From positions 2,324,001 to 2,388,000 of the forward strand of contig NZ_JAMCOS010000001.1 of assembly GCF_028069655.1 (NCBI RefSeq): 64,000 nt of DNA, written 5' to 3'. The notes under the pieces are model-generated. The model did not search any database. It was not told where the DNA came from and worked only from the letters and a program-made list of their open reading frames with translations. Source of the DNA: Acidovorax sp. NCPPB 4044. GTDB lineage: Bacteria > Pseudomonadota > Gammaproteobacteria > Burkholderiales > Burkholderiaceae_C. Below are positions 8,477 to 17,781 of this stretch, one piece after another. How positions within the stretch are numbered: the stretch's first letter is position 1; each line of letters opens with the position of its first letter. The translations under genes and the position numbers were made by a program.

Positions 8477-9394
8477 TCAGCGTGCCCCGGATGCCGCCAG
8501 GGCCCAGCGCGCGGCGAGCACGCCCACCTGCGCGATGGCCTCGTCGCGCCGCGCCGGCTCGGCGGGACTGCCCGTCAGGTAGCAGCTCACCATGACGGGC
8601 TTGCGTCCCGGGGGCCAGAACAGGCCGGCATCGTTGCTCGTGCCGCGCGGGCCGGTGCCCGTCTTCTCGCCGATGCGCCAGCCTTGCGGCATGCCGGCGC
8701 GCAGCCGCTTGTCGCCCGTGCGGTTGCCCACCAGCCAGTCGATGATCTGCCCGCGGCCTGCGGCCGACAGCGCCTCGCCATGCGTGATGGCCCAGACGGT
8801 GCGGGCCATCGCGCGCGGCGTGGTGGTGTCCCGCACTTCACCTTCCGGCACATCGTTCAGTTCAGGCTCCTTGCGGTCCAGCCGCGTGTGTGCATCGCCC
8901 AGCGAGCGCAGCCAGGCCGTCAACCCCTGCGGCCCGCCCTGCGAGTCCAGCAGCAGGTTGGCAGCGGTGTTGTCGCTCAGGGTCACGGCCGCTTCGCACA
9001 GCTGCCCGACGGTCATGCCCTCGCCGTCCGCGTGCGGCGCGGTCGCGGGAGAGTATTCGACCAGATCGGCCTTGCGGTAGGTGACGCGGCGGTCCAGCTG
9101 CTCCTGACCCTGGTCCACCCGCCGCAGGACCTGCGCAGCCAGCAACAGCTTGAAGGTGCTGCACAGCGGGAACAGCTCATCGCCGCGGTAGGCCGCGTGC
9201 CGGCCGGCTTCGACGTCCAGCAGGCCGACGCCCAGCCGCCCGCCCACCGCGGCCTCGATGCGCTGCAGCGCCTCTTGCAGCCCGGCCGCGTCCGGGGCCA
9301 GGATTTTCTTGCCCTGGGCATGGATGCTGGAAACCCCCAGCCCGGCGGCTGCCGCCGCGGCCCAACCCATCAAAGTGCGTCTCTGCATTGCCAT
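8477..9394 (-). CDS. class A beta-lactamase
   Basis: 305 residues with all class A active-site elements: STFK (catalytic Ser79), SDN (140-142), the omega-loop ExxLN (Glu176, Asn180) and KTG (in EKTGTG). It hydrolyses beta-lactams in the periplasm. The N-terminus MQRRTLMGW followed by an Ala-rich hydrophobic stretch looks like a twin-arginine (Tat) signal, with cleavage after a run ending IHAQ. The ATG at 9392-9394 has GGAGCGAAGAA upstream; a second ATG two codons later (9386-9388) is possible. It is divergent from a LysR gene with AmpR-like features, so it is probably inducible. The substrate profile cannot be inferred; a cysteine precedes the serine (CSTFK), as in many class A enzymes. Confidence 0.93.
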   Translation of the reverse strand: MAMQRRTLMGWAAAAAAGLGVSSIHAQGKKILAPDAAGLQEALQRIEAAVGGRLGVGLLDVEAGRHAAYRGDELFPLCSTFKLLLAAQVLRRVDQGQEQLDRRVTYRKADLVEYSPATAPHADGEGMTVGQLCEAAVTLSDNTAANLLLDSQGGPQGLTAWLRSLGDAHTRLDRKEPELNDVPEGEVRDTTTPRAMARTVWAITHGEALSAAGRGQIIDWLVGNRTGDKRLRAGMPQGWRIGEKTGTGPRGTSNDAGLFWPPGRKPVMVSCYLTGSPAEPARRDEAIAQVGVLAARWALAASGAR

Positions 9395-9405
9395 TTCTTC
9401 GCTCC

Positions 9406-9430
9406 ATCGTTGAACAGTGGGCGCAACGAT
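9406..9430. promoter_or_regulatory. candidate AmpR/LysR operator between beta-lactamase and regulator
   Basis: ATCGTTG (9406-9412) and CAACGAT (9424-9430) form a perfect 7-bp inverted repeat with an 11-bp spacer, the spacing expected of LysR-type half sites. It lies 12 bp upstream of the beta-lactamase start and about 70 bp from the regulator start. Confidence 0.55.
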
Positions 9431-9500
9431 ATCGGGGCATGGCGAGCGTGACCATCGACAATAATCGCCGCCTTCCCCAAGAAAAACTCATGCCTTCACC

Positions 9501-10397
9501 ATGCATTTGCCACTCAACGCCCTGCGCGCGTTCGAAGTCTCGGCGCGGCACCTGAACCTCACGCGCGCGGCCGAGGAGCTGCATGTGACGCAGACGGCCG
9601 TGAGCCAGCACATCCGCAACCTGGAAGAGCGCTTGGGAAAGCCGCTGTTCCGCCGGTTGCCGCGCGGCCTGGCCCTCACCGACGAAGGGCTGGCGCTGCT
9701 GCCGGCACTGGCGGACGCCTTCGGCCGCATGGAGCAGGCACTGGCGCAATTCAGCGATCCGCGTCCGCGGGAGGTGCTCACCGTGGGGGCCGTGGGCACT
9801 TTCGCCGTGGGGTGGCTGCTGCCGCGCCTGCGCGATTTCCACCAGCAATGCCCGTTCGTGGACCTGCGCCTGCTCACCAACAACAACCGCGTGGACATCG
9901 CGGGCGAAGGGCTGGACTGCGCCATCCGCTTCGGCGACGGCGCGTGGCACGGGACCGAGGCCGACCGGCTGATGGATGCGCCGCTGTCGGCCATGTGCTC
10001 GCCGGCCCTGGCTGCGCGGCTGCACACGCCGGCCGACCTGGCACGCGAGCCCCTGCTGCGCTCCTACCGCACCGACGAATGGGCCGCCTGGTTCCAGGCC
10101 GCTGGCGTGCCCTGCCCGGTCGTGCGCGGCACGGTGTTCGACTCGTCGCTGGCCTTGGCCGAAGCGGCGGCCCAGGGCGCGGGCGTGGCGCTGCTGCCCA
10201 CCCGGCTCTTCGAGCGCGAATTGCTTCAGGGCCGGCTGGTGCGGCCGTTCGGCGCGGAAATCGCCCTGGGAGCGTATTGGCTCACGCGCCTGCGCTCGCG
10301 CGCTCCGTCTTCGGCCATGGCGGCTTTCCGCGAGTGGCTGGTGGGTGCCTGCACCACCGGGCGCCCCACCGAAGGCAGCGGCGCCGGCCACCCTTGA
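9501..10397 (+). CDS. ampR: LysR-type regulator, AmpR-like
   Basis: 298 residues. The N-terminal winged helix-turn-helix (LNALRAFEVSARHLNLTRAA, then VTQTAVSQHIRNLEE, residues 5-50) is typical of the AmpR/GcvA branch. The C-terminal effector domain includes a GEGLDCAIRFGDG segment. AmpR-type regulators sense cell-wall muropeptides and control an adjacent divergent beta-lactamase gene; here the beta-lactamase starts 106 bp away on the other strand, with an inverted repeat between them. That context is the main reason for the name. Start ATG at 9501; ribosome binding site weak. The next gene on the same strand, trhO-GST, follows after 32 bp and could be read through. Confidence 0.8.
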   Translation: MHLPLNALRAFEVSARHLNLTRAAEELHVTQTAVSQHIRNLEERLGKPLFRRLPRGLALTDEGLALLPALADAFGRMEQALAQFSDPRPREVLTVGAVGTFAVGWLLPRLRDFHQQCPFVDLRLLTNNNRVDIAGEGLDCAIRFGDGAWHGTEADRLMDAPLSAMCSPALAARLHTPADLAREPLLRSYRTDEWAAWFQAAGVPCPVVRGTVFDSSLALAEAAAQGAGVALLPTRLFERELLQGRLVRPFGAEIALGAYWLTRLRSRAPSSAMAAFREWLVGACTTGRPTEGSGAGHP

Positions 10398-10429
10398 TGC
10401 CCGGCCTGCCCGCTTATCATCCCCGCCCC

Positions 10430-12100
10430 ATGCCCGAGATCCTCACCGCCGCCCTCTACCATTTCGTGCCGCTGCCCGACTGCGAAGCGCTGCGCGGCCC
10501 GCTGCAGGCCGAATGCGATCGCCACGGCGTGCGCGGCCTGCTGCTGCTGGCGCCCGAAGGCATCAACGGCACCATCGCCGGCCCACCCGAAGGGGTGCAG
10601 GCCGTCCTGCAGTGGCTGCGCTCGGATGCGCGGCTGGCGGCCCTGCGGCACAAGGAAGCGCACGGCGACCGCATGCCGTTCTACCGCATGCGCGTGCGCA
10701 TCAAGCGCGAGATCGTCACCCTGGGCGTGCCCGGCGTCGATGCGGCGCGCGATGCCGGTACCTATGTGAAGCCCACCGACTGGAATGCGCTCATCGACGA
10801 CCCGGAGGTGGTGGTGATCGATGTGCGCAATGGCTACGAAAGCGGCATCGGCAGCTTTGCGGGCGCCGTGCGGCCCGACACGCGCAGCTTCACGGAATTT
10901 CCCGCGTGGGTGGCCGAGCAATCCGCCCCGGGCGGACTGCTGGAGGGCAAGCCCCGCGTGGCCATGTTCTGCACGGGTGGGATCCGCTGCGAGAAATCGA
11001 CCGCACTGCTGCGCATGCAGGGGTTCGAGGACGTCTACCACCTCGAAGGCGGCATCCTCCAGTATCTGGAAGACGTTCCAGCCGAGCACAGCCGCTGGGA
11101 AGGCGATTGCTTCGTCTTCGACGAGCGGGTGTCCGTCGGGCACGGCCTCGCCCCCGGGGCGCACCGGGACCTGTGCCGCGCCTGCCGCATGCCGCTGGGC
11201 CCGCAGGAACTGGCCTCGCCGCACTACCTTGCCGGGGTGCGCTGCCCCTATTGCCACGGAACGCGCCCGGCCGCGCAGGAACACGCGCTGGCGGAGCGCG
11301 AGCGCCAGATGGCCCTGGCGCGTGCCCGCGGCACGGACCATCTGGGCGCGCGCCAGCCCGGCACCGGGCCGCGCAATGCCGAAGACCTGCCCCTCGGCGG
11401 TGGCGCCGTCCTCTCCGGCCCACCCCCCACGGAGCCCGTGCCGGTGCTCTACACCTTCCGCCGCTGCCCCTTCGCGATCCGGGCACGCCTGGCCCTCGCG
11501 GCCAGCGGCCAGCGCTGCGAGTGGCGGGAGGTGGTGCTGCGCGACAAGCCGCCGGAGCTGCTGCAGGCCTCGCCCAAGGCCACCGTTCCGGTGCTGGTCC
11601 TGCCGGATGGCCAGGTGCTGGAGCAAAGCCTGGAAATCATGCGCTGGGCCCTGCACCGCAACGATCCCCTGGCTTGGCTGGAGACCGGTGATCCGCAGAC
11701 CGTCGCCGACCTGATCGCAGCATGCGACGGCCCGTTCAAGCAGGCGCTGGACCGCTGCAAGTACCCCGAACGGCATCCGGACAGCCCCCCGGAGATCGCC
11801 CGTGCCCAGGCCTTCGGCTGGTTGGCAGACCTGGAGGCGCGGCTGGCGCAATCGGCATTCCTGTGCGGCAGCCAGGCATCGCTGGCCGACGCAGCGCTGA
11901 TGCCGTTCGTGCGCCAGTACGCAGCCATCGACCGGGCGGACTGGGCTTGCCGGCCATGGCCCCGGCTGCAGGCCTGGCTGGCCGGATGGGAAGGCGGCGC
12001 GCTCTGGGAAACGGTGATGCAGAAGGCCCCTGCCTGGCACAGCGGCCAGGCCGTGCAGTACTTTCCCGCGCCACCTGCCGGCCCGCCGATACCGGCCTGA
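10430..12100 (+). CDS. trhO: tRNA U34 hydroxylase TrhO fused to a glutathione S-transferase domain
   Basis: 556 residues, much longer than TrhO alone (about 300). Residues 1-300 are the TrhO/YceA family: an N-terminal acylphosphatase-like domain, then a rhodanese domain with active-site Cys181 (FCTGGIRCEKS) and a zinc-binding-like end (C249, C252, C272, C275). TrhO hydroxylates uridine 34 of some tRNAs to ho5U using prephenate. After a Gly/Pro-rich linker (about 300-335) comes a thioredoxin/GST fold with CPFAIR (Cys346), the cis-proline motif ATVPVLV (385-390) and EQSLEIMRW, then a helical C-terminal domain. There is one continuous frame with no internal stop. The link between the two activities is unknown. 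A strong terminator follows. Confidence 0.9.
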   Translation: MPEILTAALYHFVPLPDCEALRGPLQAECDRHGVRGLLLLAPEGINGTIAGPPEGVQAVLQWLRSDARLAALRHKEAHGDRMPFYRMRVRIKREIVTLGVPGVDAARDAGTYVKPTDWNALIDDPEVVVIDVRNGYESGIGSFAGAVRPDTRSFTEFPAWVAEQSAPGGLLEGKPRVAMFCTGGIRCEKSTALLRMQGFEDVYHLEGGILQYLEDVPAEHSRWEGDCFVFDERVSVGHGLAPGAHRDLCRACRMPLGPQELASPHYLAGVRCPYCHGTRPAAQEHALAERERQMALARARGTDHLGARQPGTGPRNAEDLPLGGGAVLSGPPPTEPVPVLYTFRRCPFAIRARLALAASGQRCEWREVVLRDKPPELLQASPKATVPVLVLPDGQVLEQSLEIMRWALHRNDPLAWLETGDPQTVADLIAACDGPFKQALDRCKYPERHPDSPPEIARAQAFGWLADLEARLAQSAFLCGSQASLADAALMPFVRQYAAIDRADWACRPWPRLQAWLAGWEGGALWETVMQKAPAWHSGQAVQYFPAPPAGPPIPA

Positions 12101-12106
12101 AATGCC

Positions 12107-12136
12107 GAAGGGCGCCCCAGGGCGCCCTTCTTTTTT
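12107..12136 (+). terminator. rho-independent terminator after trhO-GST
   Basis: GAAGGGCGCC pairs with GGCGCCCTTC around CCAG, followed by six T. On the opposite strand it may also end dsbB transcripts. Confidence 0.85.
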
Positions 12137-12178
12137 CTTTCCTGGATGGCCGAGCGTGCCACGCCCAGGCCAGCGCAT

Positions 12179-12712
12179 TCAGACCGCGGCGAGCCCGGCG
12201 CGTCCCCGGCCGCGGCGCAATGCACGGGCCAGCAGCACCAGCAGCGCGGCCCCCATCAGCGTGAAGCAGACGAACGACCAGTTCGCGATGGAACCGCCCA
12301 GGAACGTCCAATCGATGGCCGCGCAGTCACCCGAGCCGCGGAAGATCATGGGAATGGCACGGCCGAGGGGGAAGTTCTCGATCATTCCGTAGAAATCACG
12401 GCCGCAGGTGGCGATTTCCGGCGGGTACCACTGCAGCCAGCTCTGGCGGGCCGCCACGAAGGCACCGAAGCCCGAGAACACCAGCGCCAGCACGGCCCAG
12501 GTCATCCACCAGCCGCGCCCACCGCGCAGGCTGGCCAGGCCGGTGAAGACGGCCACGCCGATGAGCGCATACCGCTGCACGATGCACATGGGGCAAGGCT
12601 CCAGCCCCACCACGTGCTGCAGGTACATGCCGAAGGCCAGCATGGCCACGCAGGCCGCGCATATGAGAGCCAGCACGCGGCGCGGCGCGGCATCCAACCA
12701 GTTTGAAACCAT
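12179..12712 (-). CDS. dsbB: disulfide bond formation protein B
   Basis: 177 residues with four predicted membrane helices. DsbB reoxidises periplasmic DsbA and passes electrons to quinone. The first cysteine pair is in EPCPMCIVQRYAL (about residues 38-50), the quinone-reactive CxxC after the first periplasmic turn, and the second pair is the Cys of IATCGRDF and of GSGDCAAI in the second periplasmic loop. I chose ATG 12710-12712 (MVSNWL), which follows AAGGAC; a longer frame exists but lacks a family-like start. It lies 57 bp downstream of cysA on the same strand and may be cotranscribed with the sulfate operon, though it is also found alone in other bacteria. Confidence 0.93.
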   Translation of the reverse strand: MVSNWLDAAPRRVLALICAACVAMLAFGMYLQHVVGLEPCPMCIVQRYALIGVAVFTGLASLRGGRGWWMTWAVLALVFSGFGAFVAARQSWLQWYPPEIATCGRDFYGMIENFPLGRAIPMIFRGSGDCAAIDWTFLGGSIANWSFVCFTLMGAALLVLLARALRRGRGRAGLAAV

Positions 12713-12769
12713 GGAATCTTGTCCTTGAAAGCCCGGGCCCGCGAGCGGCACCCGGCAAGGTGCTGCGCG

Positions 12770-13894
12770 TCAGATGCCCGCGGCGTGATCCAGAAAAACC
12801 CGGGCGCGGCGCGGTGTGACCACCAGCGTTTCACCCTCTTTGAAACCCTCTTCCCGGAACTGCTGCGCAGGGATCTGCGCTTCGATCAGGGCGTCGGGTT
12901 CTGCATTGTCCGCTGGTTTGTGGTCGGCGTCGGGGATAAGTTCCAGCCGCGCGATGGGCCCCACCACGATGGCGCGCGAGAGCTGCGCGACGATGCCGCG
13001 CGGCCGGCCATCGGCATCCACGCCCTGCCCCGGCGAATAGCGCTGTACATCGAGGTCGTGCGGGCGCACGTAGGCGAAGGCATTGGCGTTCTGGGCCGAT
13101 GCATGCTCTGGCGAGTCGATGGCCATGCCTTCGACGTGTACCAGGCCTTCGTGGGCGCGCCCGCGGAACAGGTTCACGTCGCCCAGGAATCCATAGACGA
13201 AAGGGCTGGCCGGCTGGTCCCAGACCTCCTGCGGAGAGCCGCTCTGCTCGATGCGGCCCTGGTTGATCACCACCACGCGGTCGGCCACTTCAAGGGCTTC
13301 TTCCTGGTCATGCGTCACGAAGATCGAGGTCACGTGCAGTTCGTCGTGCAGGCGGCGCAGCCAGCGGCGCAGTTCCTTGCGCACCTTGGCGTCGAGCGCG
13401 CCAAAGGGCTCGTCGAGCAGCAGCACCTTGGGTTCCACGGCCAGCGCGCGCGCCAGCGCGATGCGCTGGCGCTGCCCGCCCGAGAGCTGCGACGGGTACC
13501 GGTCGGCGAGCCAGTCGAGCTGCACCAGCTTGAGCAGTTCGGTCACCTTCTGGCGGATCTGCGCGTCCGAAGGGCGCTCGCCGCGCGGCTTGACGCGCAG
13601 GCCGAAGGCCACGTTTTCGAACACCGTCATGTGGCGGAACAGCGCGTAGTGCTGGAACACGAAGCCCACGCCGCGGTCGCGCACGTGCACATCGGTGGTG
13701 TCTTCTCCCGAGAAATGGATGCTGCCGGTGTCCGGCGCTTCCAGGCCAGCGATGATGCGCAGCAGCGTGGTCTTGCCGCAGCCGGAAGGGCCGAGCAGCG
13801 CGATGAGTTCGCCGGACTGGATGTCCAGGCTCACGTCGCGCAGCGCCTGGAAATTGCCGAACTGCTTGCTGATGTTGCGGATTTCGATGCTCAT
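12770..13894 (-). CDS. cysA: sulfate/thiosulfate ABC transporter ATP-binding protein
   Basis: 374 residues. The ATPase domain has Walker [10 protein letters not shown], the Q-loop ([12 protein letters not shown]), signature [16 protein letters not shown], Walker [13 protein letters not shown] and the H-loop THDQEEA. The C-terminal TOBE-like regulatory domain (about 240-374) is typical of CysA. It powers sulfate and thiosulfate import with CysT, CysW and Sbp. It is last of the transport genes, 18 bp after cysW. Confidence 0.96.
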   Translation of the reverse strand: MSIEIRNISKQFGNFQALRDVSLDIQSGELIALLGPSGCGKTTLLRIIAGLEAPDTGSIHFSGEDTTDVHVRDRGVGFVFQHYALFRHMTVFENVAFGLRVKPRGERPSDAQIRQKVTELLKLVQLDWLADRYPSQLSGGQRQRIALARALAVEPKVLLLDEPFGALDAKVRKELRRWLRRLHDELHVTSIFVTHDQEEALEVADRVVVINQGRIEQSGSPQEVWDQPASPFVYGFLGDVNLFRGRAHEGLVHVEGMAIDSPEHASAQNANAFAYVRPHDLDVQRYSPGQGVDADGRPRGIVAQLSRAIVVGPIARLELIPDADHKPADNAEPDALIEAQIPAQQFREEGFKEGETLVVTPRRARVFLDHAAGI

Positions 13895-13912
13895 GTCTTT
13901 CCCTGTGCTCGT

Positions 13913-14848
13913 TCAGCGGGGTGCGGGGGCGGCAGTGGCGGCCGCAGCGGTGGGCCGCTCCGGGGGCAGGTTGGCGGCGGCCTTGCGCTCCTGTTCGTTG
14001 CGCCACTCCGCGAAGGTCTTGATCACCAGCGTGACCAGCGCCAGGAGGGCCAGCAGCGAGGCGGCGGCGAAGGCCGCGACCGACTGGTACTCGTTGTAGA
14101 GGATCTCCACGTGCAGCGGAATCGTGTTGGTCTGCCCGCGGATATGGCCAGACACCACCGAGACGGCGCCGAATTCGCCCATGGCGCGGGCATTGCACAG
14201 GATCACGCCGTACAGCAGGCCCCACTTGATGTTGGGCAGCGTCACGTGCCAGAAGGTCTGCCAGCCGCTTGCGCCGAGAACGATCGCAGCCTGTTCCTCG
14301 TCGCTGCCCTGCGCCTGCATCAGGGGAATCAGCTCGCGTGCGATGAACGGGAAGGTCACGAACACGGTGGCCAGCACGATGCCCGGGATCGCGAAGATGA
14401 TCTTGATGTCGTGCTCGGCCAGCCAGGGCCCGAGCCAGCCGTGGGCACCGAACATCAGCACGTAGACCAGGCCCGCCACCACCGGGGAGACGGAGAACGG
14501 CAGGTCCACCAGCGTGGTGAGGAAGGCCTTGCCGCGGAACTCGTACTTGGCGATGGCCCAGGCCGCCGCCACCCCGAACACGAGGTTGAGCGGAACGGCA
14601 ATGGCCGCGGTTATGAGCGTAAGGCGGATCGCCGACCACGCATCGGGCTCGCGCAGCGCATTCAGGTACGCGCCGAAACCCTTGCTCAGCGCTTCGGTGA
14701 ACACGGCCGCCAGGGGCAGCACGAGGAACAGCAGCAGGAAGGCGAGCGCGATGCCGATCAGCAGCCAGCGCACCCACGCGGCCTCCGTGGTGCCCGCCTG
14801 CGCTCGGCGCACGGGCTGCCGGGAGGGAGAGGAAGGACTACCGCTCAT
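13913..14848 (-). CDS. cysW: sulfate ABC transporter permease
   Basis: 311 residues of the BPD transport permease family with six membrane helices. The EAA coupling loop is visible ([21 protein letters not shown]). The C-terminal tail is Ala/Pro-rich and probably unstructured. Its start overlaps the cysT stop (ATGA, 14845-14848), so the two are translationally coupled. With CysT it forms the sulfate channel energised by CysA. Confidence 0.96.
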   Translation of the reverse strand: MSGSPSSPSRQPVRRAQAGTTEAAWVRWLLIGIALAFLLLFLVLPLAAVFTEALSKGFGAYLNALREPDAWSAIRLTLITAAIAVPLNLVFGVAAAWAIAKYEFRGKAFLTTLVDLPFSVSPVVAGLVYVLMFGAHGWLGPWLAEHDIKIIFAIPGIVLATVFVTFPFIARELIPLMQAQGSDEEQAAIVLGASGWQTFWHVTLPNIKWGLLYGVILCNARAMGEFGAVSVVSGHIRGQTNTIPLHVEILYNEYQSVAAFAAASLLALLALVTLVIKTFAEWRNEQERKAAANLPPERPTAAAATAAPAPR

Positions 14849-15732
14849 GCCGGGGCTCCCGCGTGGCGGCGCTGCCAGGCCTGCAGCGCATTGATGACGA
14901 ACAGCAGCACGAACGAGATCACCAGCATCACCACGGCCACGGCCGTCGCGCCTGCATAGTCGTACTGCTCCAGCTTGCCGATGATGATGAGCGGCGTGAT
15001 CTCCGAAATCATGGGCATGTTGCCCGCGATGAAGATCACCGACCCGTACTCACCCACCGCGCGGGCGAAAGCCATGGCGAAGCCCGTGAGCAGCGCGGGC
15101 GTGATGGAGGGCAGGATGACCTTGGCGAAGATCTGCCAGCGCGTCGCGCCCAGGCTGGTGGCGGCTTCCTCCAGTTCCTTCTCGGCGTCTTCCAGCACGG
15201 GCTGCACGGTGCGCACCACGAACGGCAGGCCGATGAAGATGAGCGCGATCACCACGCCTGCGGGCTTGAACGCGAGCTGGATGCCCAGCGGTTCGAGGTA
15301 TTGCCCCACCCAGCCGTTGCCCGCGAGCAGCGCGGTGAGGGAGATGCCGGCCACCGCCGTGGGCAGGGCGAACGGCAGATCGACCAGTGCGTCCACGATC
15401 TTCTTGCCGGGAAACTGGTAGCGAACGAGCACCCAGGCGATGAGCAGCCCGAACACGAGGTTCACGAGCGCGGCCAGGAACGAGGCGCCGAAGGTCAGCC
15501 GGTACGAGGCCAGCACGCGTGGTGCGCTGATCGCCACCCAGAACTGGTCCCAGGTCATCGAGAAGGTCTTGAGGATGAGCGCCGACAGCGGGATGAGGAC
15601 GATGATGCTCAGGTAGAAAAGCGTGTAGCCCAGCGTGAGCCCGAAGCCGGGCAGCACCCGCCTGGCACCGCGGCGGGCGCGTGTCGCCGCCTGCGGCGCA
15701 GCGGCGCCCAGGGAAGAGGTGGCCGCGCCCAT
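14845..15732 (-). CDS. cysT: sulfate ABC transporter permease
   Basis: 295 residues, six membrane helices, with the coupling loop [21 protein letters not shown]. It is the partner of CysW in the sulfate/thiosulfate importer. An N-terminal Ala-rich cytoplasmic tail precedes the first helix ([20 protein letters not shown]). It starts 3 bp after the sbp stop and overlaps the cysW start by 4 bp, so all four transport genes form one transcription unit. Confidence 0.96.
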   Translation of the reverse strand: MGAATSSLGAAAPQAATRARRGARRVLPGFGLTLGYTLFYLSIIVLIPLSALILKTFSMTWDQFWVAISAPRVLASYRLTFGASFLAALVNLVFGLLIAWVLVRYQFPGKKIVDALVDLPFALPTAVAGISLTALLAGNGWVGQYLEPLGIQLAFKPAGVVIALIFIGLPFVVRTVQPVLEDAEKELEEAATSLGATRWQIFAKVILPSITPALLTGFAMAFARAVGEYGSVIFIAGNMPMISEITPLIIIGKLEQYDYAGATAVAVVMLVISFVLLFVINALQAWQRRHAGAPA

Positions 15733-15735
15733 GGA

Positions 15736-16749
15736 TCAGCGGCCGCCAGGGGTGTAGAGCTTGTCGAACTGGCCGCCGTCGTTGAAGTGGACCTTCTGCG
15801 CCTCGCCCAGCGAACCGAAGTACTTCGCCACCGTGAACTGCTTGAGCGGCTTGAAGACGTCGGCGTGCTTCTTCAGCACGGCCTCCGAGCGGGGGCGCAG
15901 GGCATGCTGCGCGGCGATTTCCTGGGCTTCATCGGAATACAGGTAGTCGAGGTAGGCCTTGGCCAGTTCCGCCGTTCCCTTCTTGGCCACCGTGCGCTCC
16001 ACCACGGCCACGGGGTTCTCGGCCACGATGCTCACCGACGGATAGATGGCATCGACCTTGCCCTTGCCGAATTCTCGGTCGATGGAGAGCACTTCGGATT
16101 CGAAGGTGATCAGCACGTCGCCCGTGTTGCGCTGCAGGAAGATGCTGGTGGCATCGCGCCCGCCCTTGCCCAGCACGGGCACGTTCTTGTAGAGCTTGCT
16201 GACGAATTCGGCGGCCTGGGCCTCCGTGCCGCCCTTCTCGCGCACATAGCCCCAGGCAGCCAGGTACGCGTAGCGGCCGTTGCCGCCGGTCTTGGGGTTC
16301 ACGACCACCACCTGCACGCCCGGCTTGACCAGGTCGTCCCAGTCCTTGATGTTCTTCGGATTGCCGTTGCGCACCAGGAACAGCATCGTGGAGGTGGTGG
16401 GCGAAGCGTCGTTCGGAAACTTCTTGGCCCAGTCCTTCGCGACCACGCCGTTGCTTGCCAGGAAGTCGATGTCGGTCGTGGTGTTGAAGGTGACCACGTC
16501 GGCAGCCAGGCCGTCGTTGACGGCGCGCGCCTGGGCGCTGGAGCCGCCATGGGCCTGATCGATCTTGATGTCCTTGCCGGTCGTCTTCTTGTAGTGGGCG
16601 ATGAAGGCAGGGTTGTAGTCCTTGTAGAACTCGCGGGCCACGTCGTAGGACACGTTGAGCAGCGTGGCGGTCTGCGCCGAAGCCGTTGCAGCCGTGGCGG
16701 CCAGGGCCAGGACGGCCAGGAAGGTCTTGAGTCGTGTCCGGGAATTCAT
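15736..16749 (-). CDS. sbp: periplasmic sulfate-binding protein
   Basis: 337 residues. A Sec signal peptide (KTFLAVLALAATAATASAQ) is followed by the Sbp/CysP fold, with the family segments LLNVSYDVAREFYKDYN, HGGSSAQARAV (oxyanion binding) and GGNGRYAYLAAWGY. It captures sulfate for CysTWA. I chose the ATG at 16747-16749 (MNSRTRLK), which follows GGGTGA; an ATG 11 codons upstream has no ribosome binding site. It is the first gene of the sulfate operon, and its upstream region carries a 14-bp palindrome containing a 10-mer also found upstream of the encapsulin operon. Confidence 0.94.
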   Translation of the reverse strand: MNSRTRLKTFLAVLALAATAATASAQTATLLNVSYDVAREFYKDYNPAFIAHYKKTTGKDIKIDQAHGGSSAQARAVNDGLAADVVTFNTTTDIDFLASNGVVAKDWAKKFPNDASPTTSTMLFLVRNGNPKNIKDWDDLVKPGVQVVVVNPKTGGNGRYAYLAAWGYVREKGGTEAQAAEFVSKLYKNVPVLGKGGRDATSIFLQRNTGDVLITFESEVLSIDREFGKGKVDAIYPSVSIVAENPVAVVERTVAKKGTAELAKAYLDYLYSDEAQEIAAQHALRPRSEAVLKKHADVFKPLKQFTVAKYFGSLGEAQKVHFNDGGQFDKLYTPGGR

Positions 16750-16810
16750 GTGTGAGTCACCCACGGTTAGCTGCGAATGCAACGAATTGTGGGTGCCGGC
16801 GCTTCAAACT

Positions 16811-16827
16811 CAAAAGAATAGATTCTT
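16811..16827 (-). promoter_or_regulatory. palindrome upstream of sbp, candidate sulfur-control site
   Basis: AAGAAT-AG-ATTCTT (16814-16827) is a near-perfect palindrome 65 bp upstream of the sbp start in an AT-rich stretch. It includes CAAAAGAATA (16811-16820), repeated exactly at 32591-32600 upstream of the rhodanese/encapsulin operon. A CysB-type regulator is the obvious candidate, but no binding consensus was tested. Confidence 0.45.
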
Positions 16828-16905
16828 GTTTATTTATCAACGAGGTGCATAAAGAGAGGCAAACGCCGGTGCAGCCCCTTTTGGATAAATCCAGGCATGA
16901 ATATG

Positions 16906-16958
16906 CCTCATGCCGCCGGTTTCATTCAATAGTTTGCTATCAAATAAATAGCATTTAA
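16906..16958 (-). repeat. dispersed palindromic repeat, copy 2
   Basis: On the minus strand: TGCTAT ... GATAGCAAAC, ATTGAATG, then CCGGCGGCATGAGGC. The TAA stop of the serine hydrolase gene forms its outer edge, so the element begins right at the 3' end of that gene. Confidence 0.85.
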
Positions 16959-17587
16959 GCGGCAGAGCGTGCCGGCTCGGTCCCGGAACCCAGCCCCCAG
17001 CCTGCTCCTTCGAGCAGCGAATGCAGCAGCGCCCAGCCGAGCGGCCATTCCCCGTGGCCCGATTCCACATTGACATGCCCGGCCTGCTGAAGCCGCACGA
17101 ACTCGCTGCCCCAGGCCCGCGCATAGGCTCCGGCGAGGCGGATGGGGCAATAGGGGTCGTTGCTGCTGGCCACCAGGATGCTGCGGTAAGGAAGCGGCGC
17201 ATAGGGCACCGGCGCGAAATCGCTCAACACGGCCCGGCGTTCCGGGTCGGCGGGCGCCACGAGCAGTGCGCCCGTTACCCGGGCACTTGCTTCCGGCCCC
17301 ATGTGCGCGGTGGCGATGCAGCCCAGGCTGTGGGCCACGATGACGACGGGATGCGGTGCCTCCAGCACGGTGCGCTCCAGCGTCGGCACCCAGGCACGGC
17401 GCACCGGCGTGATCCAGTCGTCCTGCACCACGCGGCTGGCCTGCGCCAGGCGCTCGGTCCACAGGGACTGCCAGTGGCCCGGCCCGGAATCGCGCCAGCC
17501 CGGCACGACGATGATGGATACGGGGTCCGGCGCCGCTGCGGCGCCACCGGTGGCGCCAGGCAGCACGGAGCCGTTCGCCACGCTCAT
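16955..17587 (-). CDS. RBBP9/YdeN-type serine hydrolase
   Basis: 210 residues of the small alpha/beta hydrolase family Ser_hydrolase (RBBP9/YdeN). Visible features are the opening strand with PGWRDSGPGHWQSLW, the nucleophile elbow AHSLGC (Ser in the AHSLG motif), the acid in SSNDPYCP and the catalytic His in QAGHVNVESGHG. The start at 17585-17587 has an excellent GGAGGAGG. The natural substrate of this family is not generally known. It lies between sbp and a LysR gene, all on the minus strand, but is about 190 bp from the regulator. Confidence 0.85.
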   Translation of the reverse strand: MSVANGSVLPGATGGAAAAPDPVSIIVVPGWRDSGPGHWQSLWTERLAQASRVVQDDWITPVRRAWVPTLERTVLEAPHPVVIVAHSLGCIATAHMGPEASARVTGALLVAPADPERRAVLSDFAPVPYAPLPYRSILVASSNDPYCPIRLAGAYARAWGSEFVRLQQAGHVNVESGHGEWPLGWALLHSLLEGAGWGLGSGTEPARSAA

Positions 17588-17781
17588 GGACGGCCTCCTC
17601 CGGCGACGCGGACAGGAGAGCGTGAACAGCGCGGGCGCCGTGGGAGGGAAAACGGTGCGTGGGCCATGGGCGATTCCTCTGCAGTCGGTGCAAACCGATT
17701 CTGCGAGGCGGCCTATAAAACCCAAACGACTATATTTTTCTGAATTAATGGGAAAAAGATCTTTAGAGGAGCGCTGCCAAG

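Noticed and set aside
8461..8480. Hairpin TGAGCC/GGCTCA spanning the argA and beta-lactamase stops as a terminator
   Set aside because: The stem is only 6 bp and there is no T-run on either strand, so it is not convincing as a terminator.
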